From: Albimonas sp051747505
GTDB taxonomy: Bacteria; Pseudomonadota; Alphaproteobacteria; Rhodobacterales; Rhodobacteraceae
Direction: 5' to 3'
Assembly: GCA_051747505.1 (NCBI GenBank)
Contig: JBNJGE010000074.1
Coordinates: 1-14,437, forward strand
DNA length: 14,437 bases
The position numbers were made by a program, and so were the translations under genes. Positions 7,651-14,437 of this stretch are shown here, piece by piece (within the stretch, counting starts at the first letter, position 1; every line of letters starts with the position of its first letter). The notes beneath the pieces are model-generated. The model saw only the letters and a program-made list of their open reading frames with translations. It was not told the origin of the DNA and did no database searches.

Positions 7651-7905
7651 CGTTCATTCCCGATCCGTCTGGTGGGTTTGGTGGCTTTGGTGGATTTGTC
7701 CCGGCCGATATCTGTTTGTGTCGCCCGAAGTGTCAGCGACGTGGAAGGTCGCGACACGTGACGCCATGCATCACGCCGCGACGCATGACGTGACAGTTCT
7801 CAGGAGCGGGCCGGAACAAACCCCCGATCTCCACCAAACCCACCAGACAACTCGTGAACGGACGGCGACGCCCAGCACGGCCCCCGAAACCTTCAGAACC
7901 GTCGT
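7610..7905. repeat. 296-bp two-fold symmetric imperfect inverted repeat; candidate replication origin
   Basis: All paired blocks share one centre, 7757.5, inside CACGTG (7755-7760), with no gaps needed. The outermost is ACGACGGTTCTGAA (7610-7623) with its complement at 7892-7905. Then comes GTCTGGTGGGTTTGGTGG (7667-7684) with a perfect complement at 7831-7848, and ATTTGTCCCGGCC with its near-complement ending at 7820. By hand count about 90 of 148 opposed positions pair. The gaps between blocks on the two arms are equal (43 nt). The first 41 bases overlap the primase 3' end. The rest is the 360-bp gap before the terminase, which I read as non-coding. Function as ori (or crr-like site), or as a long structured RNA, is inference. 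Confidence 0.8.
7671..7697 (+). repeat. Three tandem 9-nt iterons GGTGGNTTT
   Basis: GGTGGGTTT, GGTGGCTTT and GGTGGATTT follow each other at 7671-7679, 7680-7688 and 7689-7697. The mirror arm holds about one and a half inverted copies (7831-7844, CCACCAAACCCACC). Iterons beside a Prim-Pol/helicase gene recall the repeat arrays to which phage P4 alpha binds. The actual ligand is not known. Confidence 0.75.
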
Positions 7906-8010
7906 GAACGGTCGGACTCGCCGGAGCGCGGGTCGCCGGGCGGTTCCTCCTGCGCACATCCGTATGTGGGGACGCGCAGCGCATGACCCCGCCAGCGTCA
8001 GGGGGCGGAA
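7906..8010. other. Gene-free leader before the terminase genes
   Basis: No convincing gene is seen here. A small hairpin (CACAT/ATGTG, 7955-7968) and AGGGGG at 8000-8005, the ribosome-binding site for the small terminase 5 nt before its ATG, are the only signals noted. An open frame runs through the gap on the plus strand (7637-8014), but its tryptophan- and then arginine/threonine-rich translation and full overlap with the inverted repeat argue against it being a gene. Confidence 0.6.
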
Positions 8011-8520
8011 ATGACTAAACTCGACAGCCATGAGACCAAGACCGCCTTTGCCGCCCGCGTCGGGCTGACCAAGGGCCGCATCTCGCAACTGGTGGCCGAG
8101 GGCCTGCCGGTGCGCGCGGACGGGCGGATAGACGTGGCGGTGGGGCTCGCCTGGATCGAGGACAACCTCGACCCCGCCCGCCGCAACAGGGGCGGTGCCG
8201 CCGTCCCCACTCGCGCCACGACCACGCTGGCCGAAGCCAAGCGGCTGCATGAGATCGTGAAGGTCCAGCGCGCCAAGCTCGCGTTCGAGCGCGAACAGGG
8301 CCAGCTGGTCGAGACCGCCGCCGCCACGCGCACGGTGTTCGCCCGCGCCCGTGCCGAACGCGACGCGCACATGGCGTGGGTGCAGCGCACGGCGCCCCTG
8401 CTGGCGGCCGAGCTCGGCGCCGATCCTCGCGCCACCTTCGCCGCCCTAGACCGGATGATGCGCGAGCATCTCGAACACCTGGCCGACCTGCCGTTGGGGA
8501 GTTTCGGCGATGGTGCCTGA
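8011..8520 (+). CDS. Phage terminase small subunit (Nu1-like)
   Basis: The 169-residue protein would recognise the packaging site and load the large subunit. Residues ~9-50 form a winged-helix-type DNA-binding domain: TKTAFAARVGLTKGRISQLV, then a short wing and DVAVGLAWIEDNL. This is the N-terminal HTH layout of lambda Nu1-type small terminases. Residues ~70-120 are a long charged helix (AEAKRLHEIVKVQRAKLAF and on), typical of the oligomerisation region. The C-terminus, after LGADPRATFAALDRMMREHLEHLADL, would contact the large subunit. It has AGGGGG 5 nt upstream and overlaps the large-subunit start by 11 bp. Confidence is high because of the order HTH protein then GpA. Confidence 0.85.
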   Translation: MTKLDSHETKTAFAARVGLTKGRISQLVAEGLPVRADGRIDVAVGLAWIEDNLDPARRNRGGAAVPTRATTTLAEAKRLHEIVKVQRAKLAFEREQGQLVETAAATRTVFARARAERDAHMAWVQRTAPLLAAELGADPRATFAALDRMMREHLEHLADLPLGSFGDGA

Positions 8521-10324
8521 CATCGATCTCGCCTGGCGACGTGGTATCCGCCCAGAACCGCCGATCCCGGTTTCGGACTGGGCCGACCGGCATCGCATCC
8601 TGCCACCGACCTCGGCCGAACCCGGCCGCTGGCGCACAGACCGCACGCCCTATCTGCGCGCGGTGATGGACGCACTCTCGACGGCGAGCTCCTACGAGCG
8701 CGTCGTGCTGATGAAGGGCGCGCAGACTGGCGGCTCGGAGGCCGGGCTGAACTGGCTGGGCTACATCATCCAGAACGCGCCAGGGATCGCCATGCTGGTG
8801 ATGCCCTCGCTGGACATGGTGCGGCGGAACACCACCGTCCGCATCGACCCGCTGATCGAGGCCACGCCCGCCCTGCGCGAGCTCGTCGCCGCGCCCCGCT
8901 CCCGCGATGCGGGCAACAGCCTGTTCCGCAAGTCCTTCCCCGGCGGCCAACTGGTGATGACCGGAGCGAACAGCGCGGTCGGCCTGCGATCCACGCCGGT
9001 GCGCTACCTCTTCCTGGACGAGGTGGACGGCTATCCCGGCGACGCCGATGGCGAGGGCGACCCCGTCGATCTGGCGATCCAGCGCACGGCAACCTTCCGG
9101 GGCCGGCGCAAGATCTACATGGTCTCTACGCCCACGCTGAAAGGCCATTCCCGCATCGAGGCCGCCTTCGAGCACAGCGATCAACGCTTCTACCACGTCC
9201 CCTGCCTGCACTGCGGCGACATGGCCCCGATCACCTGGGCGCGCGTCCGCTGGCCCGAGGGGCGGCGCGACGAGGCGTATCTGGTCTGCGAGGCCTGCGG
9301 CGGCGTCCACCACGAGCATGAGAAGCCCCGCCTGCTGGCCGCGGGCGAATGGCGCGCGACCGCGACAGGCGACGGCCGCACCGCGGGCTTCCACCTCTCC
9401 GCGCTCTACTCCCCGTGGGAGACATGGGCCGAGATCGCCGCCGAGCACGGCCGCGTGCGCAAGGACCCGCCCCGCCTGCAGGTCTGGGTCAACACCAAGC
9501 TGGGCGAGTCCTGGGAGGACCAGGCGGGCGACACCGTACCTGCCGATCCGCTGATGGCGCGGCGCGAAGACTGGGGCGAGGCGCTGCCCGCCTCGGTCGC
9601 CGTGCTTACCGCGGGCGTCGACGTGCAGGGCGACCGGATCGAGGTGCAGATCCTCGGCTGGGGCCGCGACGAGGAGGCGTGGGTCATCGACTACCGCGTG
9701 CTCTGGGGCGACCCGTCCGGGCCGCGCCTCTGGTCCGATCTCGACATGGTGCTGCAGGCGACGTTCCCGCATCCTGCGGGGCTCGACCTGCCCGTGCGCG
9801 CCGCCGCCATCGACACCGGAGGCCACCATACCAAGATGGCCTACGAGTTCTGCCGCACCCGCCTCGCCCGCCGCATCTGGGCGATCAAGGGCCGCGGCGG
9901 GCCCGGCATCCCGGTCTGGCCGCGCCGCCCGACGCGCACGAACAAGGGCAAGATCCCGCTCTTCATCGTCGGCGTGGACGCGGTGAAAGACGCCGTCTAC
10001 GCCCGGCTACGGCTGACCGAGCCCGGCCCCGGCGCGGTCCACTTCCCCCGCCGCCTCGACGCCGACTACTTCCGCCAGCTGACCGCCGAGCGCGTCGTCA
10101 CCCGCTTCGAGCGCGGACGCCCCATCCGCTCCTGGCAGCCCAAGCGCGACGGCGAACGCAACGAGGCCCTCGACACCTTCGTCTACGCCCACGCCGCCCT
10201 GCACGGGCTCATCAGCATGGGGCTCAGGCTGAACGAGGAGGTGGAGGGGGTGGCCGAACCGAGCGTTCCAGTTGGCCGAGGAACAGGAGGGATTGTCCGG
10301 TCGGCTTGGTTATCACAACATTGA
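8510..10324 (+). CDS. Phage terminase large subunit (GpA family)
   Basis: The 604-residue protein is the ATP-driven packaging motor and nuclease. Residues ~60-300 form the ATPase: Walker A-like MKGAQTGGSE (68-77), Walker B RYLFLDEVDG (165-174) with D170 and E171, and STPT (206-209) as motif III. A zinc-finger-like pair CLHC (232-235) and CEAC (260-263) is typical of the GpA group. The nuclease half starts near AGVDVQGDRIEV, with D371 as its first acidic residue, and includes IDTGGHHTK and RNEALDTFVYAHAALHG near the end. The length fits the family. GGGGAG lies 8 nt before ATG 8510. The end, VRSAWLSQH, resembles native GpA ends, so the gene looks whole even though foreign DNA follows it. Confidence 0.93.
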   Translation: MVPDIDLAWRRGIRPEPPIPVSDWADRHRILPPTSAEPGRWRTDRTPYLRAVMDALSTASSYERVVLMKGAQTGGSEAGLNWLGYIIQNAPGIAMLVMPSLDMVRRNTTVRIDPLIEATPALRELVAAPRSRDAGNSLFRKSFPGGQLVMTGANSAVGLRSTPVRYLFLDEVDGYPGDADGEGDPVDLAIQRTATFRGRRKIYMVSTPTLKGHSRIEAAFEHSDQRFYHVPCLHCGDMAPITWARVRWPEGRRDEAYLVCEACGGVHHEHEKPRLLAAGEWRATATGDGRTAGFHLSALYSPWETWAEIAAEHGRVRKDPPRLQVWVNTKLGESWEDQAGDTVPADPLMARREDWGEALPASVAVLTAGVDVQGDRIEVQILGWGRDEEAWVIDYRVLWGDPSGPRLWSDLDMVLQATFPHPAGLDLPVRAAAIDTGGHHTKMAYEFCRTRLARRIWAIKGRGGPGIPVWPRRPTRTNKGKIPLFIVGVDAVKDAVYARLRLTEPGPGAVHFPRRLDADYFRQLTAERVVTRFERGRPIRSWQPKRDGERNEALDTFVYAHAALHGLISMGLRLNEEVEGVAEPSVPVGRGTGGIVRSAWLSQH

Positions 10325-10381
10325 CGACCGATAGCCCATGGAAAGCAAGGTCAAACGCGCGCCTGCGGTCATCAAGGCGTT

Positions 10382-13228
10382 GTGCGGAAAAGCGTCTTAG
10401 TGGATGCTCCGCCTATGCAGGTGGACATCGGAACCCTTGAAGAGCTGAAGTTGAAACTGAGCCGGAAGGACGGAAAGCCGGCCAGCTTTCTCGTCGGCGC
10501 GCCGTTCTCCTGGGATCAGGGACATGGCGTGCCGAACGTCGATGGCTTCATCGACGTCGTCAGAGACCGCGTGGCCCAAAGTGGGCCTCAGTTCCCCGAT
10601 GCGCTGGACAAGGCGTTGGCGAACGCCAGTGGGCCGGAACGCTACCAGACCGCAATGGCTTTCGTTTATGACCAGCTGGACGCGGACGCGGCTGCCGACG
10701 TTGTACGGACGGCCGTCCTGCGCGCCCGGACACAAACGGCACCCGTCCTGGATCCGGCCACAGACTTCGATGGCCTGCCGGATGACTGGCACATCTCGAG
10801 GGCGCAGCGCGGTCTTGCACACCTCATGAAGCTGAGCCCCGAGCGTTTTCCGGGCCCGATCTTCACAACAAACTTCGACCCGTTGATCTCTTTGGCCCTC
10901 ACGGAGCGCGGGTTTCGCCCGCGCCCGACCGGTATCCCCCTCGACGGCTCGATAAATGCGCCAGTTTCGATAGCGCAGGACGAGATCAACGTATTCCATC
11001 TTCACGGCTACTGGCGGGACTCGCCCACCCTCCATCGCCCTCAGCAGCTGATCGCAGCCCGTCCGCACCTCCAGAACTCTCTGGAGCATCGTCTGAACAA
11101 CACACACCTCGTTGTGATGGCTTACAGCGGTTGGGATGACATCTTCACCACGGCGATCGCAAATTGCCTCAGCTCGGACACTTTCAAGGGCACGGTCACG
11201 TGGTGCTTCTACGGCGACACGCCCGCCATCATCCGCGAAGAGAACGAGGCGCTCTTCGAAAAGTTCAAATCGGGCATCCAGCAGGGCCGGATTTCATTCT
11301 TCTGCGGGATCAACTGCCATACCTTCTTCGACGATCTGATCGGCTATCTTGGGCTGACCCCGAATGAACGCGCTGCCGTTGATCAGTCACCGCTTGCCGG
11401 GTGGAACCTCGTCACCAAAGAGTTCCTCGCCGCGCAAACCCCGCTCTCGGGCGACGAGGCGGTGCGCTATTTCGATGGCGCCATTCCGACGTGGCGGCAC
11501 GCCACGAGCCCACTCATCCCGCGTCTCAGCCATACGCACTCGCTGCTTGACCGCTTAGCCTCGCCCGCTGCTGGGGCCACCCGGATGCAGTTGATCCGGG
11601 CGGCTGGCGGTGAGGGCAAGTCGACAGCACTCCTGCAGGCAACAGTGGATGCGTTGGACGGCGGCGACTGGACGGTGCTGCACCGGTCGTCCGTCGATGC
11701 CGGTCTGAACCCGGACGTCGTGGCGTCACTCGACCTGGACAGGAACTGGCTTCTCGTTGCAGACGATGCCGAGGGCCTTGTCGACGATCTCTGGACCGCC
11801 GCGGTCAAGTTGCACGAGTCAGGGCGCCAGAACGTTTATTTCCTGCTCGCCGCGAGAGATACCGACTGGCATTCGGTGAATGGTGACCGCCATGCCTGGT
11901 CGACGCGGCTCCATCGGCTCGAGGATATCGTGCTTGGCGGGATCGAGGAACCGGATGCCGCTCTGGTGATCGATGCGTGGGCGGAGCAGGGCGATGCTGG
12001 TCTGCGGGGACTTATGTCTTCGAAGACACGAGAAGAACGCATCGCGCGCCTCGTCGCAGCCACGAAGGCCCAGGATGTCCGTGGAGGCGACGGATCGTTT
12101 TTTGGCGGCTTGCTGGACACGCGCTTCTCGTCGAAGGCACTCGTCGATCATCTCGTTCTGCTGATGGAGCCGTTGCGACACCAGCCGGTCGAGGGTGGAA
12201 GTGGCACCCTCTACGACGCGCTGCTCTATGTTGCCAACTGCCACGCGGTCGGTATGCCAGGGCTCGACAGACGGGTGCTTGCGTCACTCTGCGACCTGAA
12301 CGTTCACAGTATTTCATCGGCGGTTGTCTCTCGCTTGGGCCGCGAACTCGGTGCTGCCGAAAGCCGAGGGCACGTTCTGACCCGTCATAAGCGCGTTGCC
12401 GATTCGATTGTGGTTGCGGCAGGGTCACGGCTGGGAACCGATCTCGTCGGTGTGTGGCGAGCCCTTGTCGAACACACGGCGCGCCTGGGTCGAAGCAATG
12501 AGGTCAGCTCTCAAAACCACGGCAAGATCATCCATGCTGGCGCGTACCTAAAGCGCCAGCTTCCGCATGCTCTCGATGAGGATCTGCGTGGAGACATCGG
12601 GATCGCGGCCGCGGAAGCCGCCGTCGAGGCGATGCCGGAGTGGTCAAGCACGGTAACGGACCTGGCGCGGGCGTTGCGCCGTGCAAGATACCCCGCTGAG
12701 GCCTGCCAAGTCTTAAAGGAGCGACTTCCAAAATTGAAGGGAACAGTTGATCTTCACCAGAACATTCGAGGCTATTTCCACGAGTGGGGAAAATGCAGTG
12801 GCAACCTTCAAACGCGATCGGGTTCAGCCCTGAACGCTTGGCTTTCATCGTACTCTCTCTCGGATTCCCTCCCGCCAGAATTGACCCTTAAACATGCCAG
12901 TTTGTGCTGTGCAGGTCTCGGCAAATCGTTCAGACACCTCGTAGGTGGGAACGCTGATGGCGCTTACGCAAAAGGCGGGCGTGCCATTATTGAAATTGGC
13001 TGGCAGGCTCAGCCGGACATAGAGATAGCGAGCGATTTTGAGACGCTTGAGTTTGAATTTGATGAAATAAATGCCCCGAAGCCGTCCAATCAGAAGGAGG
13101 CTGTGGAGTGGCTTAGCGAGGCGGCATTTGCAGCTTGGCAGGAGCTTGAGGATCCCTTCCTCCGAAGCCTCAATAGGGATGGGCGTCTGGCTTTCACCAA
13201 GCTGCGGAAGCTTCTCAACCTGGGCTGA
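10382..13228 (+). CDS. SIR2-like + STAND-type NTPase protein, probable anti-phage defence (Avs5-like)
   Basis: The 948-residue protein has an N-terminal SIR2-like NADase-type domain (~35-325): FLVGAPFSW (36-44) in place of the usual GAGxS, IFTTNFD (160-166), HLHG (206-209) and AYSGWDD (247-253). Residues ~380-560 form an NTPase with Walker A AAGGEGKST (407-415) and Walker B-like NWLLVADDAEG (455-465). The rest (~560-948) is mainly helical, of no family I know, and would be the sensor. SIR2 followed by STAND NTPase and sensor is the layout of Avs5, in which sensing of a phage protein triggers NAD+ depletion. The start is uncertain: GTG 10382, GTG 10400 and ATG 10415 are all in frame and none has a strong Shine-Dalgarno site. 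Hand-counted GC is 40% at 13021-13080 against 75% in the terminase at 9841-9900, which suggests transfer from elsewhere. Confidence 0.85.
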   Translation: MRKSVLVDAPPMQVDIGTLEELKLKLSRKDGKPASFLVGAPFSWDQGHGVPNVDGFIDVVRDRVAQSGPQFPDALDKALANASGPERYQTAMAFVYDQLDADAAADVVRTAVLRARTQTAPVLDPATDFDGLPDDWHISRAQRGLAHLMKLSPERFPGPIFTTNFDPLISLALTERGFRPRPTGIPLDGSINAPVSIAQDEINVFHLHGYWRDSPTLHRPQQLIAARPHLQNSLEHRLNNTHLVVMAYSGWDDIFTTAIANCLSSDTFKGTVTWCFYGDTPAIIREENEALFEKFKSGIQQGRISFFCGINCHTFFDDLIGYLGLTPNERAAVDQSPLAGWNLVTKEFLAAQTPLSGDEAVRYFDGAIPTWRHATSPLIPRLSHTHSLLDRLASPAAGATRMQLIRAAGGEGKSTALLQATVDALDGGDWTVLHRSSVDAGLNPDVVASLDLDRNWLLVADDAEGLVDDLWTAAVKLHESGRQNVYFLLAARDTDWHSVNGDRHAWSTRLHRLEDIVLGGIEEPDAALVIDAWAEQGDAGLRGLMSSKTREERIARLVAATKAQDVRGGDGSFFGGLLDTRFSSKALVDHLVLLMEPLRHQPVEGGSGTLYDALLYVANCHAVGMPGLDRRVLASLCDLNVHSISSAVVSRLGRELGAAESRGHVLTRHKRVADSIVVAAGSRLGTDLVGVWRALVEHTARLGRSNEVSSQNHGKIIHAGAYLKRQLPHALDEDLRGDIGIAAAEAAVEAMPEWSSTVTDLARALRRARYPAEACQVLKERLPKLKGTVDLHQNIRGYFHEWGKCSGNLQTRSGSALNAWLSSYSLSDSLPPELTLKHASLCCAGLGKSFRHLVGGNADGAYAKGGRAIIEIGWQAQPDIEIASDFETLEFEFDEINAPKPSNQKEAVEWLSEAAFAAWQELEDPFLRSLNRDGRLAFTKLRKLLNLG

Positions 13229-13268
13229 TGCCCTCGACCTTGTCAGCGCCTACAATCGTCACGGAAGT

Positions 13269-13288
13269 CATTCCCAAACATTCCCAAT
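13269..13288. repeat. 10-nt direct repeat in front of the portal gene
   Basis: CATTCCCAAA and CATTCCCAAT lie back to back between the SIR2-STAND gene and the portal gene. This may be a binding site or a scar of the cargo insertion; its meaning is not known. Confidence 0.6.
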
Positions 13289-13306
13289 AGCTTGAGGGTC
13301 CGTTTC

Positions 13307-13323
13307 GGGCGATTCTGTCGCCC
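13307..13323 (+). promoter_or_regulatory. Hairpin abutting the portal start codon
   Basis: GGGCGA-TTCTG-TCGCCC is a perfect 6-bp stem with a 5-nt loop, ending one base before the portal ATG. It takes the place of a Shine-Dalgarno site, which I cannot find. No T run follows, so it is a poor terminator for the SIR2-STAND gene. It might hinder translation of the portal gene. Confidence 0.5.
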
Positions 13324-14370
13324 ATGCGGACCTTCCTTCATCGCCTTCTCGGCCTGGCGCGCGCTCGCGGCTTCGACGCTGCGGGTGGCGGGCGGCGTTG
13401 GGAGGGGGCGCGGACGGTCGACGGGCTGAACGCCGCGATCCTGGCCGACGCGACCACGGCGGCGCGGCGGGCCGGGTGGTATGCGCGGAACAACCCGTGG
13501 GTCGCGGCGGCGGTGGACAGCCTGGTCGGCAATGTCGTCGGCGCCGGGATCAAGCCGCAATCCACCCATCCCGACCGGGCGGTGCGCGAACGCCTCCAGG
13601 CGCTCTGGCTCCGGTGGACCGATCACGCCGCCCCGGATGGGCTGGCGGATTTCTACGGGCTGCAGGCCATGTCGGTGCGCGCGATGGTCGAGAGCGGCGA
13701 GAGCTTCGCCCGGTTCCGCGTGGCCAGCGACACCGCCACCATCCCCCTCCACCTCGAGCTTCTGGATCGCGAGCAGGTCCCCATGGACCTGCACCGCGAG
13801 ATCGGCGGCGGGGCGCGGATCCGCGCGGGCATCGAGTTCGATGCCGCCGGTCGTCGGGTCGCCTACCGGGTCTTGTCCTCCCGTCCGGGCGATCCGCTGG
13901 GGTCTCTCCGCATGGACCCGCTCCGCATCCCCGCCGCCGATTGCCTGCACCTGTTCAAGCCGCTCGCCGCGGGCCAGCTGCGCGGGATCACCTGGCTCGC
14001 ACCGGTGCTGCTGCGGCTGCACGAGCTCGACCAGTTCGAGGACGCCGCACTCGTGAAGGCCAAAGTCGCGGCGCTCTTCACCGGCTTCATCACCGATCCC
14101 GACGGCACGGCCGGCGGGCTCTCGGGCACTTACAGCGGCGGCGCGCTGACCGTGGGCATGGAGCCCGGCAGTCTGATCCCGCTGCCGCCCGGCACCGACA
14201 TCCGCTTCTCGAACCCGACCGAGCACGACGCTTACGCGCCCTTCGTGAAGAACCACCTGCGGGCCGTCGCGGCGGGGCTCGGCCTGCCCTACGAGCTGGT
14301 CTCGGGCGATCTGGAGGGCGTCACCTATTCCTCGATCCGTAAGCGGCGGCTACACCCCCTTACTGGCTGA
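13324..14370 (+). pseudogene. Phage portal protein (lambda B family), truncated by an insertion
   Basis: The portal forms the dodecameric ring through which DNA enters and leaves the capsid. The first 338 residues fit the lambda-B-type portal family: RGFDAAGGGRRW near the start, then RRAGWYARNNPWVAAAVDSLVGNVVG, then GESFARFRV, DREQVPMDL and FVKNHLRAVAAGLGLPYELVSGDL ending GVTYSSI. Normal members run to ~480-550 residues, and here the frame changes at base 14339 inside the R339 codon. It ends after ten foreign-coded residues (from KRRLHPLTG), at TGA 14370. The C-terminal stem, wing and crown are missing, so a working portal is not expected. No small W-like head-completion gene precedes it. ATG 13324 is chosen because the next conserved segment follows directly. 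Confidence 0.85.
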
Positions 14371-14437
14371 CGGGATCGCCTGCTGTTCCCTTCGTCGCGG
14401 ATTTGGCGATGGATGGGAGGACAGCTTTGCAGGAAAG
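14339..14437 (+). mobile_element. Left end of a probable IS66-family insertion sequence
   Basis: At 14339 the portal reading frame is broken by GTAAGCGGCGGCTACACC. IS66-family terminal inverted repeats begin GTAA, often GTAAGCG, so this is likely the tip of such an element, which would carry on past the window. The expected 8-bp target duplication and the other end cannot be checked here. The remaining ~100 bp hold a candidate start of a transposase-type gene. Confidence 0.6.
14409..14437 (+). CDS. Possible start of the first IS66 gene (partial)
   Basis: ATG 14409 opens a frame, MDGRTALQE..., that runs off the window. A TTG at 14427 in the same frame has GGAGG (14416-14420) 6 nt upstream and could be the real start. 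Location behind the IS end fits the small tnpA of IS66 elements, but only about nine codons are visible, so the identity cannot be tested. Confidence 0.25.

Noticed and set aside
7637..8014. 125-residue open frame on the plus strand across the primase-terminase gap
   Set aside because: It overlaps the primase end and the whole inverted repeat, begins with a Trp-rich stretch made by the GGTGGNTTT iterons, and has no ribosome-binding site or family resemblance.
8015..9829. Long minus-strand open frame opposite the terminase genes (604 codons)
   Set aside because: Antisense shadow of the GpA terminase, with no recognisable motifs.
10338..10400. 20-residue frame MESKVKRAPAVIKALCGKAS whose stop overlaps an in-frame GTG of the SIR2-STAND gene (TAGTG)
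   Set aside because: It could be a leader peptide, but it has no Shine-Dalgarno site and is short enough to arise by chance. Noted only because it offers GTG 10400 as an alternative start.

Overview
The window reads as one end of a defective, lambda-like prophage in a GC-rich alphaproteobacterium, most likely of the Rhodobacterales. Reasons: high GC coding bias; a tRNA-fMet 3' half of bacterial type used as attachment site; a GpA-type large terminase and lambda-B-type portal; and protein styles familiar from Rhodobacterales prophages. The assignment is by pattern recognition only; no database search was run.

Left flank (1 to about 864) is host DNA scarred by older mobile elements. Two 24-nt direct repeats of the kind found at the ends of IS21-family elements (185-242) lie just before a fragment of the C-terminus of a type ISP restriction-modification/helicase protein (about 306-647). 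A hairpin terminator (817-839) follows. The 3' half of an initiator tRNA gene (865-909, minus strand) marks the prophage boundary.

The left prophage arm (910-3556, minus strand) holds a tyrosine integrase (2453-3556). Downstream of it, in the same direction, are a phage-Mu-F-like protein carrying a C-terminal domain I do not recognise (1588-2373) and a translationally coupled single-pass membrane protein (1007-1591). This pair looks like a MuF-type polymorphic toxin and its immunity protein, kept as an orphan cassette next to att.

The rightward early block starts at a divergent control region with repeats (3557-3743). It runs through three small genes (3744-4977) into an 889-residue primase-polymerase/AAA+ helicase fusion (4981-7650). 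Between this and the packaging genes lies a 296-bp, ungapped, two-fold symmetric imperfect inverted repeat centred on CACGTG at 7757/7758. It contains GGTGGNTTT iterons and is a candidate replication origin for the fusion protein.

The packaging block has small and large terminase genes (8011-10324) and a portal gene (13324 onward). The small W-like joining gene expected between terminase and portal is absent. A 2.8-kb gene for a SIR2 + STAND-type NTPase protein (10382-13228), of Avs5-like layout and a probable anti-phage defence protein, occupies that place. The portal gene is cut at 14339 by what looks like the end of an IS66-family element, so the prophage is probably unable to make particles. 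The cargo genes (SIR2-STAND protein, MuF-type pair) may be what keeps it useful to the host.
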